A stretch of DNA of 64,000 bases. It comes from Oerskovia jenensis. Lineage in GTDB: Bacteria; Actinomycetota; Actinomycetes; Actinomycetales; Cellulomonadaceae. Location of the stretch: the NCBI RefSeq assembly GCF_016907235.1, contig NZ_JAFBBO010000001.1:3658001-3722000 (forward strand), written 5' to 3'. The position numbers were made by a program, and so were the translations under genes. Of the stretch, positions 55,016 through 63,819 are shown piece after piece. The notes under the pieces are model-generated. The model searched no databases, was not told the DNA's origin, and saw only the letters and a program-made list of their open reading frames with translations. How positions within the stretch are numbered: the stretch's first letter is position 1; each line of letters begins with the position of its first letter.

Positions 55016-56452
55016 ATGGCGACGATCCCGAGCGAGCCCACGATCAGCGACTCCGAACGAGCAGAGCTCGAGGCCCTGCGTGCCGAGGTCCGGCGCCTGC
55101 GCGCCGAGCGCACCGACCCGGCCTCGACCGCCGGCGCGGCAGCCACGCCTCACCGTGGCGCGTGGCTGCGGTGGACGGCCGTCACGGTCCTCCTCGTCCT
55201 GGCGGGTGTCCTCATGCTCGGTTCGGTCCTCGCGCGGTACGTGCGCGCCGAGATCCTCGACACCGACAAGTACGTGGCGACCGTGACCCCGCTGGGCTCG
55301 GACCCCGCGATCCAGGCCGAGATCAGCGCCAAGGTGGGCGACGCGATCCTCGAGCGGATCGACCTCGAGAAGGTCACGACCGAGGCCCTCGCGACGCTCA
55401 CGCAGAACGTCGAGCAGGTGCCTCCCCAGGTGCAGGCCCTGGCACCGCTCCTCGCGAGCCAGGGGGAGTCCTTCGTGCGCTCGACCGTCGACCGCATGAT
55501 CACGTCGCCCACGTTCGAGGAGCTGTGGATCGTCGCGAACCGCCAGGCCCACAAGAACCTCGTCTCGGTCCTCACGGGCGAGGGCGGGACGGCGGTCACG
55601 GCGAACGCGGACGGGCAGGTCACGCTCTCGCTCGGACCCATGATCGACGAGGTCAGCAAGCGGCTCTCGGCGCGAGGCTTCACGTTCGTCGAGAACCTGC
55701 CGTCGATCAACCCGCAGTTCGTGCTGTTCACCTCGCAGGACGTCGTCAAGGCCCAGCGTGCGGTGGCCTTCCTGAACACGGCGGCGAACGTCCTGCCGTG
55801 GCTCTCGCTCCTCGTCGCTGCCGGGGCCGTGTGGGCCGCTCCGCGCGGCGGCCGCCGCCGCACCGTGGTCCTGGCGGGTGTCGCGTACATCGCCGCGATG
55901 GCGGTCCTCGCGCTCGCGATCACGGTCGGCCGTTCGCTGTACCTGCGCGAGGTGCCGCCCGACGTCCTGACCCCGTCGGCGGCGACCGCCCTGATCGACG
56001 CGGTCCTCGTCCCGCTGCGCACGTCGCTGCGCGCGGTGTTCGCGTTCGGTCTGGTGATCGCGCTCGCGGCGTACCTCACGGGTCCCAGCCGGTCGGCGGT
56101 CGCGGTGCGAGGCGGCTTCAACTGGCTGGTACGCGCCGTCAGCCGTGGCCATGCGGGGGACAGCGGCCGCGCTCCGCACCCGTTCGAGGTCTGGGTCGCG
56201 AAGCTGCGCTGGGCCCTGATCGCGCTGGTCCTCGCCGGTGCGCTCACGGTCCTCGTCTTCTCGCGCTACCCGAGCGGGACGACGATCCTCGTGATCGCCC
56301 TGGTCGCGGCCGTCCTGGTCATCGCGATCCAGGTGGTGTCCGCGCCCGCTCGAGGCGCGGCGAAGGTGGCCGGACCGCAGGCGCCGCGCGGCGTCGTCGG
56401 GCAGGAGGAGGCCGCCCAGGACACCGAGGCCGGGACGCCCGCCGCGCGCTGA
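55016..56452 (+). CDS. Uncharacterised membrane protein with long extracytoplasmic loop
   Basis: A 478-residue protein I do not recognise beyond generic actinobacterial membrane-protein annotation. A short coiled coil (SERAELEALRAEVRRLRAER, residues 12-31) precedes helix 1 (about 52-75). A 190-residue extracytoplasmic region follows (RAEILDTDKYVATVTPLGSD onward), then helices at about 258-275, 280-308, 340-362 and two at 400-445. The C-terminus is polar. ATG 55016 has AGGAGA 6 nt upstream. It stands alone between sahH and a two-component operon. Confidence 0.8.
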   Translation: MATIPSEPTISDSERAELEALRAEVRRLRAERTDPASTAGAAATPHRGAWLRWTAVTVLLVLAGVLMLGSVLARYVRAEILDTDKYVATVTPLGSDPAIQAEISAKVGDAILERIDLEKVTTEALATLTQNVEQVPPQVQALAPLLASQGESFVRSTVDRMITSPTFEELWIVANRQAHKNLVSVLTGEGGTAVTANADGQVTLSLGPMIDEVSKRLSARGFTFVENLPSINPQFVLFTSQDVVKAQRAVAFLNTAANVLPWLSLLVAAGAVWAAPRGGRRRTVVLAGVAYIAAMAVLALAITVGRSLYLREVPPDVLTPSAATALIDAVLVPLRTSLRAVFAFGLVIALAAYLTGPSRSAVAVRGGFNWLVRAVSRGHAGDSGRAPHPFEVWVAKLRWALIALVLAGALTVLVFSRYPSGTTILVIALVAAVLVIAIQVVSAPARGAAKVAGPQAPRGVVGQEEAAQDTEAGTPAAR

Positions 56453-56570
56453 ACGCGGACGACACGGGGGACAACCCCCGTGCACGACGGCGGAGCGCAC
56501 CCTGGGCGTTCGTGCACGGGTCGGGAAGACTGGTGGTACCGCTCGAAACAGACCCAGGAGTCCTGCCACC

Positions 56571-58046
56571 ATGTCTGCTGTGACAACCCCCCCACCGCCG
56601 CTCGGCGACGCCGCCTCCACGGGCGAGCCCTCGCCCGGGTCCGCCACGTCCACACCGCCCGTCGAGGCCACCGAGGCCCTGCCGGGTGGCGTGTCGCCCC
56701 ACCTCGGACGGGTCGCCGCCGACCTCGACCCCCGCTACGCGGACCTGCGCGAGCCCGTCGGCTTCCTGGCCGCGCCGTTCGCCCGCCAGACCTGGCGTGA
56801 GTTCGGCTACCTGTGGTTGTCGCTGTTCGTCGCACCGTTCGCGTTCACGTACGTGATGTTCACCGTGAGCTTCACGGCGGGGATCCTCGTGACGGTCGTC
56901 GGTCTCGTGGTCTCGGGCGGCCTGGTCCTCGGGGCGCGCGGCTGGGGCGGCATGTACCGCTCGATGGCGCGCTCGATGCTGTCGGTCGACGTGCTGCCGC
57001 CCACGCCGCACACGCCGCGCCGCGGGTTCTGGCGCATGCTCTGGTCGAACCTGTCGGACGGTCCGGGGTGGCGGGCCATGACGTTCATGTTCGTGAGCTT
57101 CTTCCTGGCGCTCGTCGCGTTCGTCGTGACCGTGACGTTCTTCTTCGTCTCGGTGGGGGCCGCGACGCACTGGTTCTGGTCGCAGTTCCTCCCGCTGCAG
57201 ATGGCCGCCGACGGCACGTGGCACCGCGGCGCACAGATGGGCACGGACTGGTACGTCGACACCCCGCTGCGGCAGTCGGCGCTCGCGGCCGTGGGCATCG
57301 CGCTGTGGTGGCTGTGGCCGCAGCTCGTGCGCGGGTTCGCGCAGCTCTTCCGCCTCCTGTCGGTCAACCTGCTCGGCCCCACCCGCGCGAGCCTGCGCGT
57401 GGCGGACCTCGAGAAGTCGCGCGGCAAGACGGTCGAGGACGCCGACGCCAAGCTGCGCCGCATCGAGCGCGACCTCCACGACGGGACGCAGGCCCGGCTC
57501 GTGGCGGTCGCGATGCAGCTCGGCGAGGCCAAGGAGCAGCTCGCCGCGGGCGGCGACGCGACCGAGGCCCTCGAGCTCGTCGACAACGCGCACGCGTCGA
57601 CCAAGGAGGCGCTCGTCGAGCTGCGCGAGCTCGCGCGGGGCATCCACCCGCCCGCGCTCGACAACGGTCTGGCGGTCGCTCTCGAGACGCTCGCGGCCCG
57701 TTCGCCGCTGCCTGTGACGGTCGACGTGGACCCTGGCATCGCGCCCTCGCCGGCCGTCGAGACGATCGCGTACTTCTGCGTCGCCGAGCTCGTGACCAAC
57801 GCCGCGAAGCACGCCCGTGCCACGGGGGTCTACGTGCTCGTCGAGGAGCAGGGGTCGCGGCTGCGGCTGCGCGTGCGCGACGACGGGCAGGGCGGGGCGC
57901 GCATCTCGACGCCCGATGCGCGCGGCCACCGGTCGGGGCTCGCGGGCCTCGAGGAGCGGGTCCGTTCGGTCGACGGCACGTTCGACCTCGTGAGCCCGGT
58001 CGGAGGGCCTACGGTGGTCACGGTCGTCCTGCCGAGCAGGGTGTGA
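56571..58046 (+). CDS. Sensor histidine kinase (putative Sensor domain, HisKA_3)
   Basis: A 491-residue membrane kinase. Residues 60-270 form a four-helix membrane module of the Sensor type (FLAAPFARQTWREFGYLWLS, GWGGMYRSMARSML). The HisKA_3 helix has His303 in RIERDLHDGTQARLVAVAMQ, then HATPase motifs VAELVTNAAKHA, DDGQGGA and HRSGLAGLEERVRSV. It resembles LiaS/DesK-type envelope-stress kinases. ATG 56571 has AGGAG 10 nt upstream. Its regulator follows at 58138. Confidence 0.94.
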   Translation: MSAVTTPPPPLGDAASTGEPSPGSATSTPPVEATEALPGGVSPHLGRVAADLDPRYADLREPVGFLAAPFARQTWREFGYLWLSLFVAPFAFTYVMFTVSFTAGILVTVVGLVVSGGLVLGARGWGGMYRSMARSMLSVDVLPPTPHTPRRGFWRMLWSNLSDGPGWRAMTFMFVSFFLALVAFVVTVTFFFVSVGAATHWFWSQFLPLQMAADGTWHRGAQMGTDWYVDTPLRQSALAAVGIALWWLWPQLVRGFAQLFRLLSVNLLGPTRASLRVADLEKSRGKTVEDADAKLRRIERDLHDGTQARLVAVAMQLGEAKEQLAAGGDATEALELVDNAHASTKEALVELRELARGIHPPALDNGLAVALETLAARSPLPVTVDVDPGIAPSPAVETIAYFCVAELVTNAAKHARATGVYVLVEEQGSRLRLRVRDDGQGGARISTPDARGHRSGLAGLEERVRSVDGTFDLVSPVGGPTVVTVVLPSRV

Positions 58047-58137
58047 CCGGCCCCCACCCCCGGACCGGCCCGGACGCCTCGACCAGGCGCCCGGGCCGAC
58101 CCGTCGACCGACCTATCGACACAGAAGAGGTACCACC

Positions 58138-58797
58138 GTGCGGCTCGTGATCGCCGAGGACTCCGTCATCCTGCGCGACGGGCTCGTCGCCCTGCTCACC
58201 CGCCGAGGTCACGAGGTCGTCGCTGCCGTGGGGGACGGGAGCGCGCTCGTCGCCGAGGTCGCGCGGCTCGGGGCCCTGGACGAGCTGCCCGACGTCGTCA
58301 TCATCGACATCCGCATGCCCCCGACGTTCACCGACGAGGGACTGCGGGCGGCGCTCTCGCTGCGTGCGGCGTCCCCGGGGCTGGGCGTGCTGCTGTTCTC
58401 GCAGTACGTCGAGACCCGGTTCGTGAGCGAGCTCCTCACGGGCGGCGCCGAGGGCGTGGGGTATCTCCTCAAGGACCGCGTGGCGGACGTGAGCGAGTTC
58501 CTCGACGCCCTGACCCGGATCGCCGCAGGCCAGACCGTGCTCGACCCCGAGGTCGTGAGCCAGCTCATGGGCGCCTCACGCTCCGACGACGGCCTGTCCC
58601 GCCTCACACCGCGCGAGCGCGAGGTGCTCGGGCTCATGGCGCAGGGCCGGTCGAACACCGCGATCGCGGAGAACCTGTTCCTGTCCTACGGGGCCGTCGA
58701 GAAGAACGTCACGGCGATCTTCGGAAAGCTCGGGCTGCCGCAGGACGCGGGGGACCATCGCCGGGTGCTCGCGGTGCTCAGGTACCTGCGGGACTGA
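58138..58797 (+). CDS. NarL/LuxR-family response regulator
   Basis: A 219-residue regulator: acidic pocket LVIAEDSVILRDGL, phospho-acceptor Asp57 in VVIIDIRMPPTFTDEG, GVGYLLKDRVADVSEF with the conserved Lys, and the LuxR HTH LTPREREVLGLMAQG / NTAIAENLFLSYGAVEKNV. GTG 58138 has AGAGG 8 nt upstream. It is paired with the kinase 91 nt upstream and resembles LiaR-like regulators of the envelope stress response. Confidence 0.95.
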   Translation: MRLVIAEDSVILRDGLVALLTRRGHEVVAAVGDGSALVAEVARLGALDELPDVVIIDIRMPPTFTDEGLRAALSLRAASPGLGVLLFSQYVETRFVSELLTGGAEGVGYLLKDRVADVSEFLDALTRIAAGQTVLDPEVVSQLMGASRSDDGLSRLTPREREVLGLMAQGRSNTAIAENLFLSYGAVEKNVTAIFGKLGLPQDAGDHRRVLAVLRYLRD

Positions 58798-58944
58798 GCG
58801 GGTCGCAGGGGTGCCTGCGGGGGACATCCCCCGCAGACGTGACCGGACGGCCGCCCGGCCCTCGGGGGCCGCTCCCATTCCGGGACGTACCGGGATTTTC
58901 GAGACTGGTGGGGAACGCTTTCCCACCGTCCCGAGGAGCACCCC

Positions 58945-60411
58945 GTGGCCGTCGTCGACGTCCCCCAGATCCCCGCCCGGCCTGCCCGGCCGTTCGTCCC
59001 GCCCCGGCACGGGACCCCGCGACCCGCCCCGTCGGCCGGCCCGAGCCGCACCCCGGCGACCCGCGACCGCGAGCTCGTGCCGCGTCGTCGGGCCTCCACC
59101 GCCCCCGTCGCTGGACCCGCGGCGCCGGCCCGACGCGACGTGTTCGTCGACGCGGTGCGCGCGCTCGCGACCCTCGCGGTCCTGAGCGTCCACTGGCTCA
59201 TGCCCGAGGCCACGTGGGACGGCCAGCGCCTCGGGATCGGCAACGCCCTCGCCCACGGCGGGGCGTGGACGCTCACGTGGGTCCTGCAGGTCCTGCCGCT
59301 GCTGTTCTTCGCGGCGGGGGCGTCGGCCGCCTATCAGCTCTGGCGCCCGGGCGCGACGAGCGGGCCCGACGGCGCCGCTCGCCTCCCGGCGACAGGTCGC
59401 CGGGGCGTCGCACCGGGGCTCGTCGCTGCCGGGTGGGACGTCGTGCGGCGCAGGATGCCGCGCATCTGGAAGCCGGTCGCGGCGTTCGTCGGTGCGTGGG
59501 CCGTGGCGGCCGTCGTGCTCGTCGCGGTCGGGGTCCCCGAGACGGCCGTGCTGCAGGTCGCGCGGATCGCGCCCCAGCTCCTGTGGTTCCTCGGCGTCTA
59601 CCTGCTGCTGCTGGCCGTCACCCCGGCCCTGCTCCGGGCCTACCGGGCCTGGGGCCGGCGCATGGTCGCGCTCGTCGTCGCGGCGCCCCTCCTCGTGGAC
59701 GTGCTGCGCTTCGCCGCCGGGCTCGAGCAGGTGGCCGTCGCGAACGTGCTGCTCGGCTGGGGCGTGCCCTACGTCCTGGGGATCGTCTACGTCGACCTCG
59801 TGCGCCGCGGCGCCCTGCCCTCCCGGCGCACGCTCGTCCTCGTGGCGGCCGGTGCGCTCGCCGCGATGGGTACCCTCGTCGTCGCGGGCCCCTACCCCCT
59901 GAGCCTCATCGGGATGCCCGGTGACGCGATCTCCAACCTCGGACCGCCCACGGCCCTCGCAGTGACCCACGCCGTGCTCCAGGTGAGCGTGGCGCTCGCG
60001 GTGCGCGACGTCGTCGTGCGCTGGGCGCAGGGGCGCGGCGCGACTCTGGTGACGTGGGTCGCCGGCCGGTCCATGACGCTCTACCTGTGGCACCTGACCG
60101 CGATGTTCGTCGTGCTCGGCGTGGTCCTGCTGGGGCTCGGCACGCCCCTGCCCGCGTCGTGGAGCGCCGACTGGTGGGCCAGCCGCCCGCTGTGGTTCGG
60201 GGCCGCGGCGCTCGTGCTCGGGGCGCTGGTCCTGGTCTTCGGACGGTTCGAGGCCGGGGCGCCCCGCAGTGCGCGGGCACCCCGCGGCGCACGGGCCCGG
60301 TCGGGCGCCCGCAGCGTGCTCGTCAGCTCCGCGGGTCGGGGACCGAGTACGGCAGGCGGTGCAGCAGCTCGCCCTGCTCCTGAGCGAGCGCCCGTCCCCG
60401 CTGGGCGCTGA
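58945..60411 (+). CDS. Acyltransferase family 3 membrane protein
   Basis: A 488-residue protein. A disordered Pro/Arg-rich N-terminus (1-68) precedes RRDVFVDAVRALATLAVLSVHW, the helix 1 motif of acyltransferase 3 (normally R...H). About 10 membrane helices follow (75-440), with GRSMTLYLWHLTAMFVV near the end. These enzymes transfer acetyl or other acyl groups to extracytoplasmic glycans, so it may modify the surface polymer. GTG 58945 has GAGGAG 6 nt upstream. The last 30 residues are low-complexity and encoded in an 89-bp overlap with the convergent RDD gene. Confidence 0.88.
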   Translation: MAVVDVPQIPARPARPFVPPRHGTPRPAPSAGPSRTPATRDRELVPRRRASTAPVAGPAAPARRDVFVDAVRALATLAVLSVHWLMPEATWDGQRLGIGNALAHGGAWTLTWVLQVLPLLFFAAGASAAYQLWRPGATSGPDGAARLPATGRRGVAPGLVAAGWDVVRRRMPRIWKPVAAFVGAWAVAAVVLVAVGVPETAVLQVARIAPQLLWFLGVYLLLLAVTPALLRAYRAWGRRMVALVVAAPLLVDVLRFAAGLEQVAVANVLLGWGVPYVLGIVYVDLVRRGALPSRRTLVLVAAGALAAMGTLVVAGPYPLSLIGMPGDAISNLGPPTALAVTHAVLQVSVALAVRDVVVRWAQGRGATLVTWVAGRSMTLYLWHLTAMFVVLGVVLLGLGTPLPASWSADWWASRPLWFGAAALVLGALVLVFGRFEAGAPRSARAPRGARARSGARSVLVSSAGRGPSTAGGAAARPAPERAPVPAGR

Positions 60412-61144
60412 CCCAGTCCCGGCCGCGCCGCTCGGCGAGGACCGCGCACAGGAAGTCCTCGGGCGGCGTCCCGGGCGGCGGGCCGGGGGCCACGTACTGC
60501 TCGATCCGGCCCGCGAGCTCCTGGCCGATCCGCACGCGCGAAGCCGGGTTGAGCTGGGTGGCTCGGCCGAGGAACTGGCGGACCGCGAGGGCAAGCCCGT
60601 CCGGGAGCCGGCGCATGTCGGCGTGCGCGGCCCACCCGGCGAGGTAGGGCGGCATCGCGATCGCCGCGTACGTCGGCCTGCCGCCACGGACCCGGATCGC
60701 GTAGGTCCCCGCCATCATGTCCCCGACGCGCTTGCCCTTGTCGTTCGACAACGACGCGACGATGGCCACCGACCCGAACGTCAGCCACAGCTCGCCCACG
60801 CCCACGAGGGCACGGATGAAGGCGTGCCGGAAGCGGACCGGGCCGCCGTCGTCGCGCACGACCCGGATGCCCGTCGCGAGCTTGCCGAGCGACCTGCCCC
60901 GGGTGAGGGTCTCGACGGTCGTCGGGATGCCGACCATGACCAGGACCAGGAGAAGGATCCCCACGGCCGGTGCGAAGTCGAGGCTGACCGCGTTGAGCGC
61001 GGCCCCCGCCACGGCGAACAGGACGACCAGGATCACGATCCCGAGAGCCACCAGGTCGATCACGGCTCCCAGGGCGCGCGTCACGAACGACGCGGGCCGC
61101 GCGTCGAGGACCACTCCCTCGCCGGTCAGGATGCCGTCTCGCAC
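60323..61144 (-). CDS. RDD-family membrane protein
   Basis: A 273-residue protein. The RDD domain (about 12-145) has the Arg of ARPASFVTRALGAVIDLVALG and the two Asp-containing segments, plus TRGRSLGKLATGIRVVRDDG, the family hallmark, and ASLSNDKGKRVGDMMAGT. Three to four helices are predicted. The C-terminal cytoplasmic part (160-273) is basic. GTG 61144 has GGAGGAG 6 nt upstream and decides the start. It is divergent from the SpoIIM-like gene, a pairing common in actinobacteria beside DUF58 and MoxR genes. Confidence 0.9.
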   Translation of the reverse strand: MRDGILTGEGVVLDARPASFVTRALGAVIDLVALGIVILVVLFAVAGAALNAVSLDFAPAVGILLLVLVMVGIPTTVETLTRGRSLGKLATGIRVVRDDGGPVRFRHAFIRALVGVGELWLTFGSVAIVASLSNDKGKRVGDMMAGTYAIRVRGGRPTYAAIAMPPYLAGWAAHADMRRLPDGLALAVRQFLGRATQLNPASRVRIGQELAGRIEQYVAPGPPPGTPPEDFLCAVLAERRGRDWVSAQRGRALAQEQGELLHRLPYSVPDPRS

Positions 61145-61259
61145 GCGTGCTCCTCCAGGGTCGTCGACACAGGTCGCAGGATCGATGCCGCTCCCGGGGG
61201 ACCAGGACGCGACGAAGGGGTCCGGCCCACTGTAGGGCAAGGTGTGGCAGGGTAGCCGC

Positions 61260-62249
61260 GTGGACCTCGATGCCTTCAACGCCGTGCACAGCGACGAGTG
61301 GTCGCGGCTCGCCGAGCTGACCAAGAAGCGCTCGCTCGACGGCGCCGAGGCGGACGAGCTCGTCCGCCTCTACCAGTCGGTCGCGACGCACCTGTCGACG
61401 ATCCGCTCGTCGGCCCCGGACCCGGTCCTCGTCACGCGGCTGTCCGACCTGCTGGCACGCGCGAGGAGCCGTATCGCGGGCGCGCACGAGCCCGCGTGGC
61501 GCGACGTGACGCGCTTCGCCACGGTCTCGGTGCCGGCGGCGCTGTACCGGATCCGCTGGTGGACCGTGACGGTCATGACCCTGTTCCTCCTGGTCGCCGT
61601 GGTCGCGGGCTGGTGGGTCGCCACCAACCCCGACGCGCTCGCCTCGATGGGCACGCCCAGCCAGCGCGAGGCCTACGTCGACGAGGCGTTCGCGAGCTAC
61701 TACGACCCCGGCGTGGACTTCGCGGCCGTGGTCTGGACCAACAACGCGTGGCTCGCCGCGCTGTGCATCGCGTTCGGGATCACGGGGGTGTTCACGGCGT
61801 ACCTGCTGTTCTCGAACGCCGTGGCGGTCGGGTCGACGGGCGGCATGATGGCGTCCTACGGCGAGCTCGACACCTTCCTCACGCTCATCACCCCGCACGG
61901 CCTGCTCGAGCTCACCGCGATCTTCGTCGCGGGGGCCGCAGGGCTGCGGCTGTTCTGGACCATGGTCGACCCGGGTCCCCGCCCTCGCCTGCGCGCCCTC
62001 GCGGAGGAGGGGCGCTCGCTCTTCACGGTCGTGATCGGGCTCGTGGTGGTGCTGGCCGTCTCGGGGCTGATCGAGGGGTTCGTCACCGGGTCGGGCATGG
62101 CGTGGTGGCTCAAGATCGTCATCGGGGCGATCGCGCTCGCGGCCTTCTGGGCCTACACGATCGTGCTCGGGCGCCGCGCCGTGCTGGCGGGGGAGACGGG
62201 CGACCTCTCGGCCGACCTCGCGGGGGACGTCGCGCCGGTCGCGGCCTGA
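61260..62249 (+). CDS. Stage II sporulation protein M-like membrane protein
   Basis: A 329-residue protein of the SpoIIM/DUF95 family: VDLDAFNAVHSDEWSRLAEL at the N-terminus, WTNNAWLAALCIAFGITGVF and the family motif LITPHGLLELTAIFVAGAAGL. About five to six helices begin at residue 100. In non-sporulating actinobacteria it is linked to RDD, DUF58 and MoxR proteins and its function is unknown. GTG 61260 has AGGG 8 nt upstream. Confidence 0.92.
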   Translation: MDLDAFNAVHSDEWSRLAELTKKRSLDGAEADELVRLYQSVATHLSTIRSSAPDPVLVTRLSDLLARARSRIAGAHEPAWRDVTRFATVSVPAALYRIRWWTVTVMTLFLLVAVVAGWWVATNPDALASMGTPSQREAYVDEAFASYYDPGVDFAAVVWTNNAWLAALCIAFGITGVFTAYLLFSNAVAVGSTGGMMASYGELDTFLTLITPHGLLELTAIFVAGAAGLRLFWTMVDPGPRPRLRALAEEGRSLFTVVIGLVVVLAVSGLIEGFVTGSGMAWWLKIVIGAIALAAFWAYTIVLGRRAVLAGETGDLSADLAGDVAPVAA

Positions 62250-62274
62250 GCCGTCCCGGTCCGGCAGGTCCGCG

Positions 62275-63450
62275 TCACGTGGCCGCCACGGTCACGACGT
62301 GCTCGGAGGCCTCGGGCGCGACGAACCGCAGCAGCTCACCGCCGCGTGCCTCGAGCGCGGCCCGCTGGGCGCGCGTGAACGTGTGCCCGAGCGGTGTGAC
62401 GTCCAGGTGCGCGGCGGCGTCGGGCGTCGGCCTCGCCCCCGCGCGGCGCACCTTCCACGTCGCGGCCACGTAGCCGTCGACGAGGACCGTCCCGGGCACC
62501 TGGCCGTTGACGGTCGTGATGGCCCTGCGCCGGACGTCGTCCACGACACGCGTGCGGTCCGCGTGCCCCAGCACGAGGTTGTCGAACTCGGCCACGAGCA
62601 CCAGGGGAGCGGGGGTCTGCGCGCCGGGGCGCGGGGCGCCCGGCAGGTCGAGGTACTCCTTGCCGTCGGGCCCGGTGAAGGTCACGAGCTCGGGCCGCAG
62701 CCGTTCGACGGCGGCCCGCAGGCCCGTCAGCCCGGCCCACCTCTGGGCGTCCATGACGGTCGCCGGACCGAAGGCCGCGAGGTAGCGGCGGACCAGGCGC
62801 ACGAGGGCCGCGGCGCGCTCGTCGGGGTCGAGGAGCGCGCGGCTCGGCTGTCCGAACCAGGAGTCCGCGGTGGTCCAGGTCGTCGTCGTGCCGGGGCCGC
62901 TCGCGCCCCACAGCCCGCGGGGCGTGACCTGGACGAGGGGGAGGAAGCAGCGGGCCGTGTAGGCCAGGTGCTGGGGATGGACGTCGGGCCAGCGCTCCCC
63001 GAGCAGACGCCCCAGGTCGCCCGAGGTCAGGGGGGACCGGGTGAGGAGATCTCGCGCGGCCGCGGCGACGTCGTCGAGGTTCGTGCCCGCCAGCGCCTTG
63101 GCGTGCGCGCTGCCGGTGCGCACCCCGGACTCGAGCAGGGGCCGCAGCACGCCCGGTAGCTCGAGGGCGTCCTCGGCCGTGATGAGGTGGACCGTGCCGC
63201 GCATGACCGCGATGCGGGTCACCGAGCGGTCGAGGAAGCGTTGCGCGAGGTCGTCGGTCCGGAAGCCGTCGAGGCGCGACCACAACCCCGGGTAGGGGCT
63301 CGTCGGAGCCTGCGACTGAAGGCCCACGAGGTGGTCGATCTCCGCCACGGGGGACGAGGAGGCCGGGGCCAGCAGGTGCTGACGCGCCAGCAGCGCCCGG
63401 TTGAGGTCGTCGAGGGTGAGGACGGGCCCGTGGCGGCCGACGGCGGTCAT
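62275..63450 (-). CDS. Winged-helix DNA-binding domain protein (HTH_42 / AlkX-like)
   Basis: A 391-residue soluble protein of the YcaQ/AlkX-type family: LTLDDLNRALLARQHLL, EIDHLVGLQSQAPTSPYPGL, RSVTRIAVMRGTVHLI, LPLVQVTPRGLWG and VAEFDNLVLGHADRTRVV. Relatives include DNA glycosylases that act on alkylation damage and crosslinks; many others are only predicted DNA-binding proteins. ATG 63450 starts at the conserved region; the upstream 29 codons look non-coding. It converges on the SpoIIM-like gene with a 25-nt gap. Confidence 0.88.
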   Translation of the reverse strand: MTAVGRHGPVLTLDDLNRALLARQHLLAPASSSPVAEIDHLVGLQSQAPTSPYPGLWSRLDGFRTDDLAQRFLDRSVTRIAVMRGTVHLITAEDALELPGVLRPLLESGVRTGSAHAKALAGTNLDDVAAAARDLLTRSPLTSGDLGRLLGERWPDVHPQHLAYTARCFLPLVQVTPRGLWGASGPGTTTTWTTADSWFGQPSRALLDPDERAAALVRLVRRYLAAFGPATVMDAQRWAGLTGLRAAVERLRPELVTFTGPDGKEYLDLPGAPRPGAQTPAPLVLVAEFDNLVLGHADRTRVVDDVRRRAITTVNGQVPGTVLVDGYVAATWKVRRAGARPTPDAAAHLDVTPLGHTFTRAQRAALEARGGELLRFVAPEASEHVVTVAAT

Positions 63451-63541
63451 GGAGCCATCCTGCCGCGTGGCGCCCACGGTGGGCCTCCGAGCGGCGTAGG
63501 ACGCGCCAGGGGCGCACGCCCCGCGGCCTGCGCGCACCCGG

Positions 63542-63661
63542 TCAGAAGATGAGGAAGCCCAGGGCCGGGATGACGAAGGTCGCGGACAGCGCGAAGATCA
63601 CGATGATCGCGACCCGTCGGTTGCGGGCTTCACGGTCGCGCGGGGTGGCCGGTCGGGTCAC
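63542..63661 (-). CDS. Small single-helix membrane protein, 39 residues
   Basis: GTG 63661 opens 39 codons with GAGGAG 7 nt upstream and a TAGGCT -10 box 38 nt upstream. The protein has a charged N-terminus (TPRDREARNRR) and one hydrophobic helix (AIIVIFALSATFVIPALGFLIF) to the very end. Promoter, ribosome-binding site and a clean topology make it a likely real gene despite its size. Function unknown. Similar short proteins are commonly missed. Confidence 0.7.
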   Translation of the reverse strand: MTRPATPRDREARNRRVAIIVIFALSATFVIPALGFLIF

Positions 63662-63698
63662 GGTGGTGCTCCTCGGGAGTTGGGGGTTTCCACCCACC

Positions 63699-63704
63699 AG
63701 CCTA
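63699..63704 (-). promoter_or_regulatory. -10 box TAGGCT for 39-residue protein
   Basis: Minus-strand TAGGCT giving a leader of about 31 nt with GAGGAG before GTG 63661. Confidence 0.5.
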
Positions 63705-63765
63705 GGCCGTGGGGTGGGAGCATCCCGCCGGGACCGTGTGACGGTGGGGTGAGAGCCGGGTACGC

Positions 63766-63815
63766 GTGCTGTCAGACCGAGCGTGGCCTGGAGGCCACGC
63801 TCGGTCTGACAGCAC
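63766..63815. terminator. Hairpin terminator after DUF58 gene
   Basis: Arms 63766-63788 and 63793-63815 form a perfect 23-bp stem with a 4-nt loop, 4 nt beyond the stop of the minus-strand DUF58 gene. Confidence 0.88.
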
Positions 63816-63819
63816 ACCG

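Noticed and set aside
53210-56671. 1153-codon minus-strand open frame
   Set aside because: It runs antisense through sahH and the following membrane protein gene, both certain, and shows no domain.
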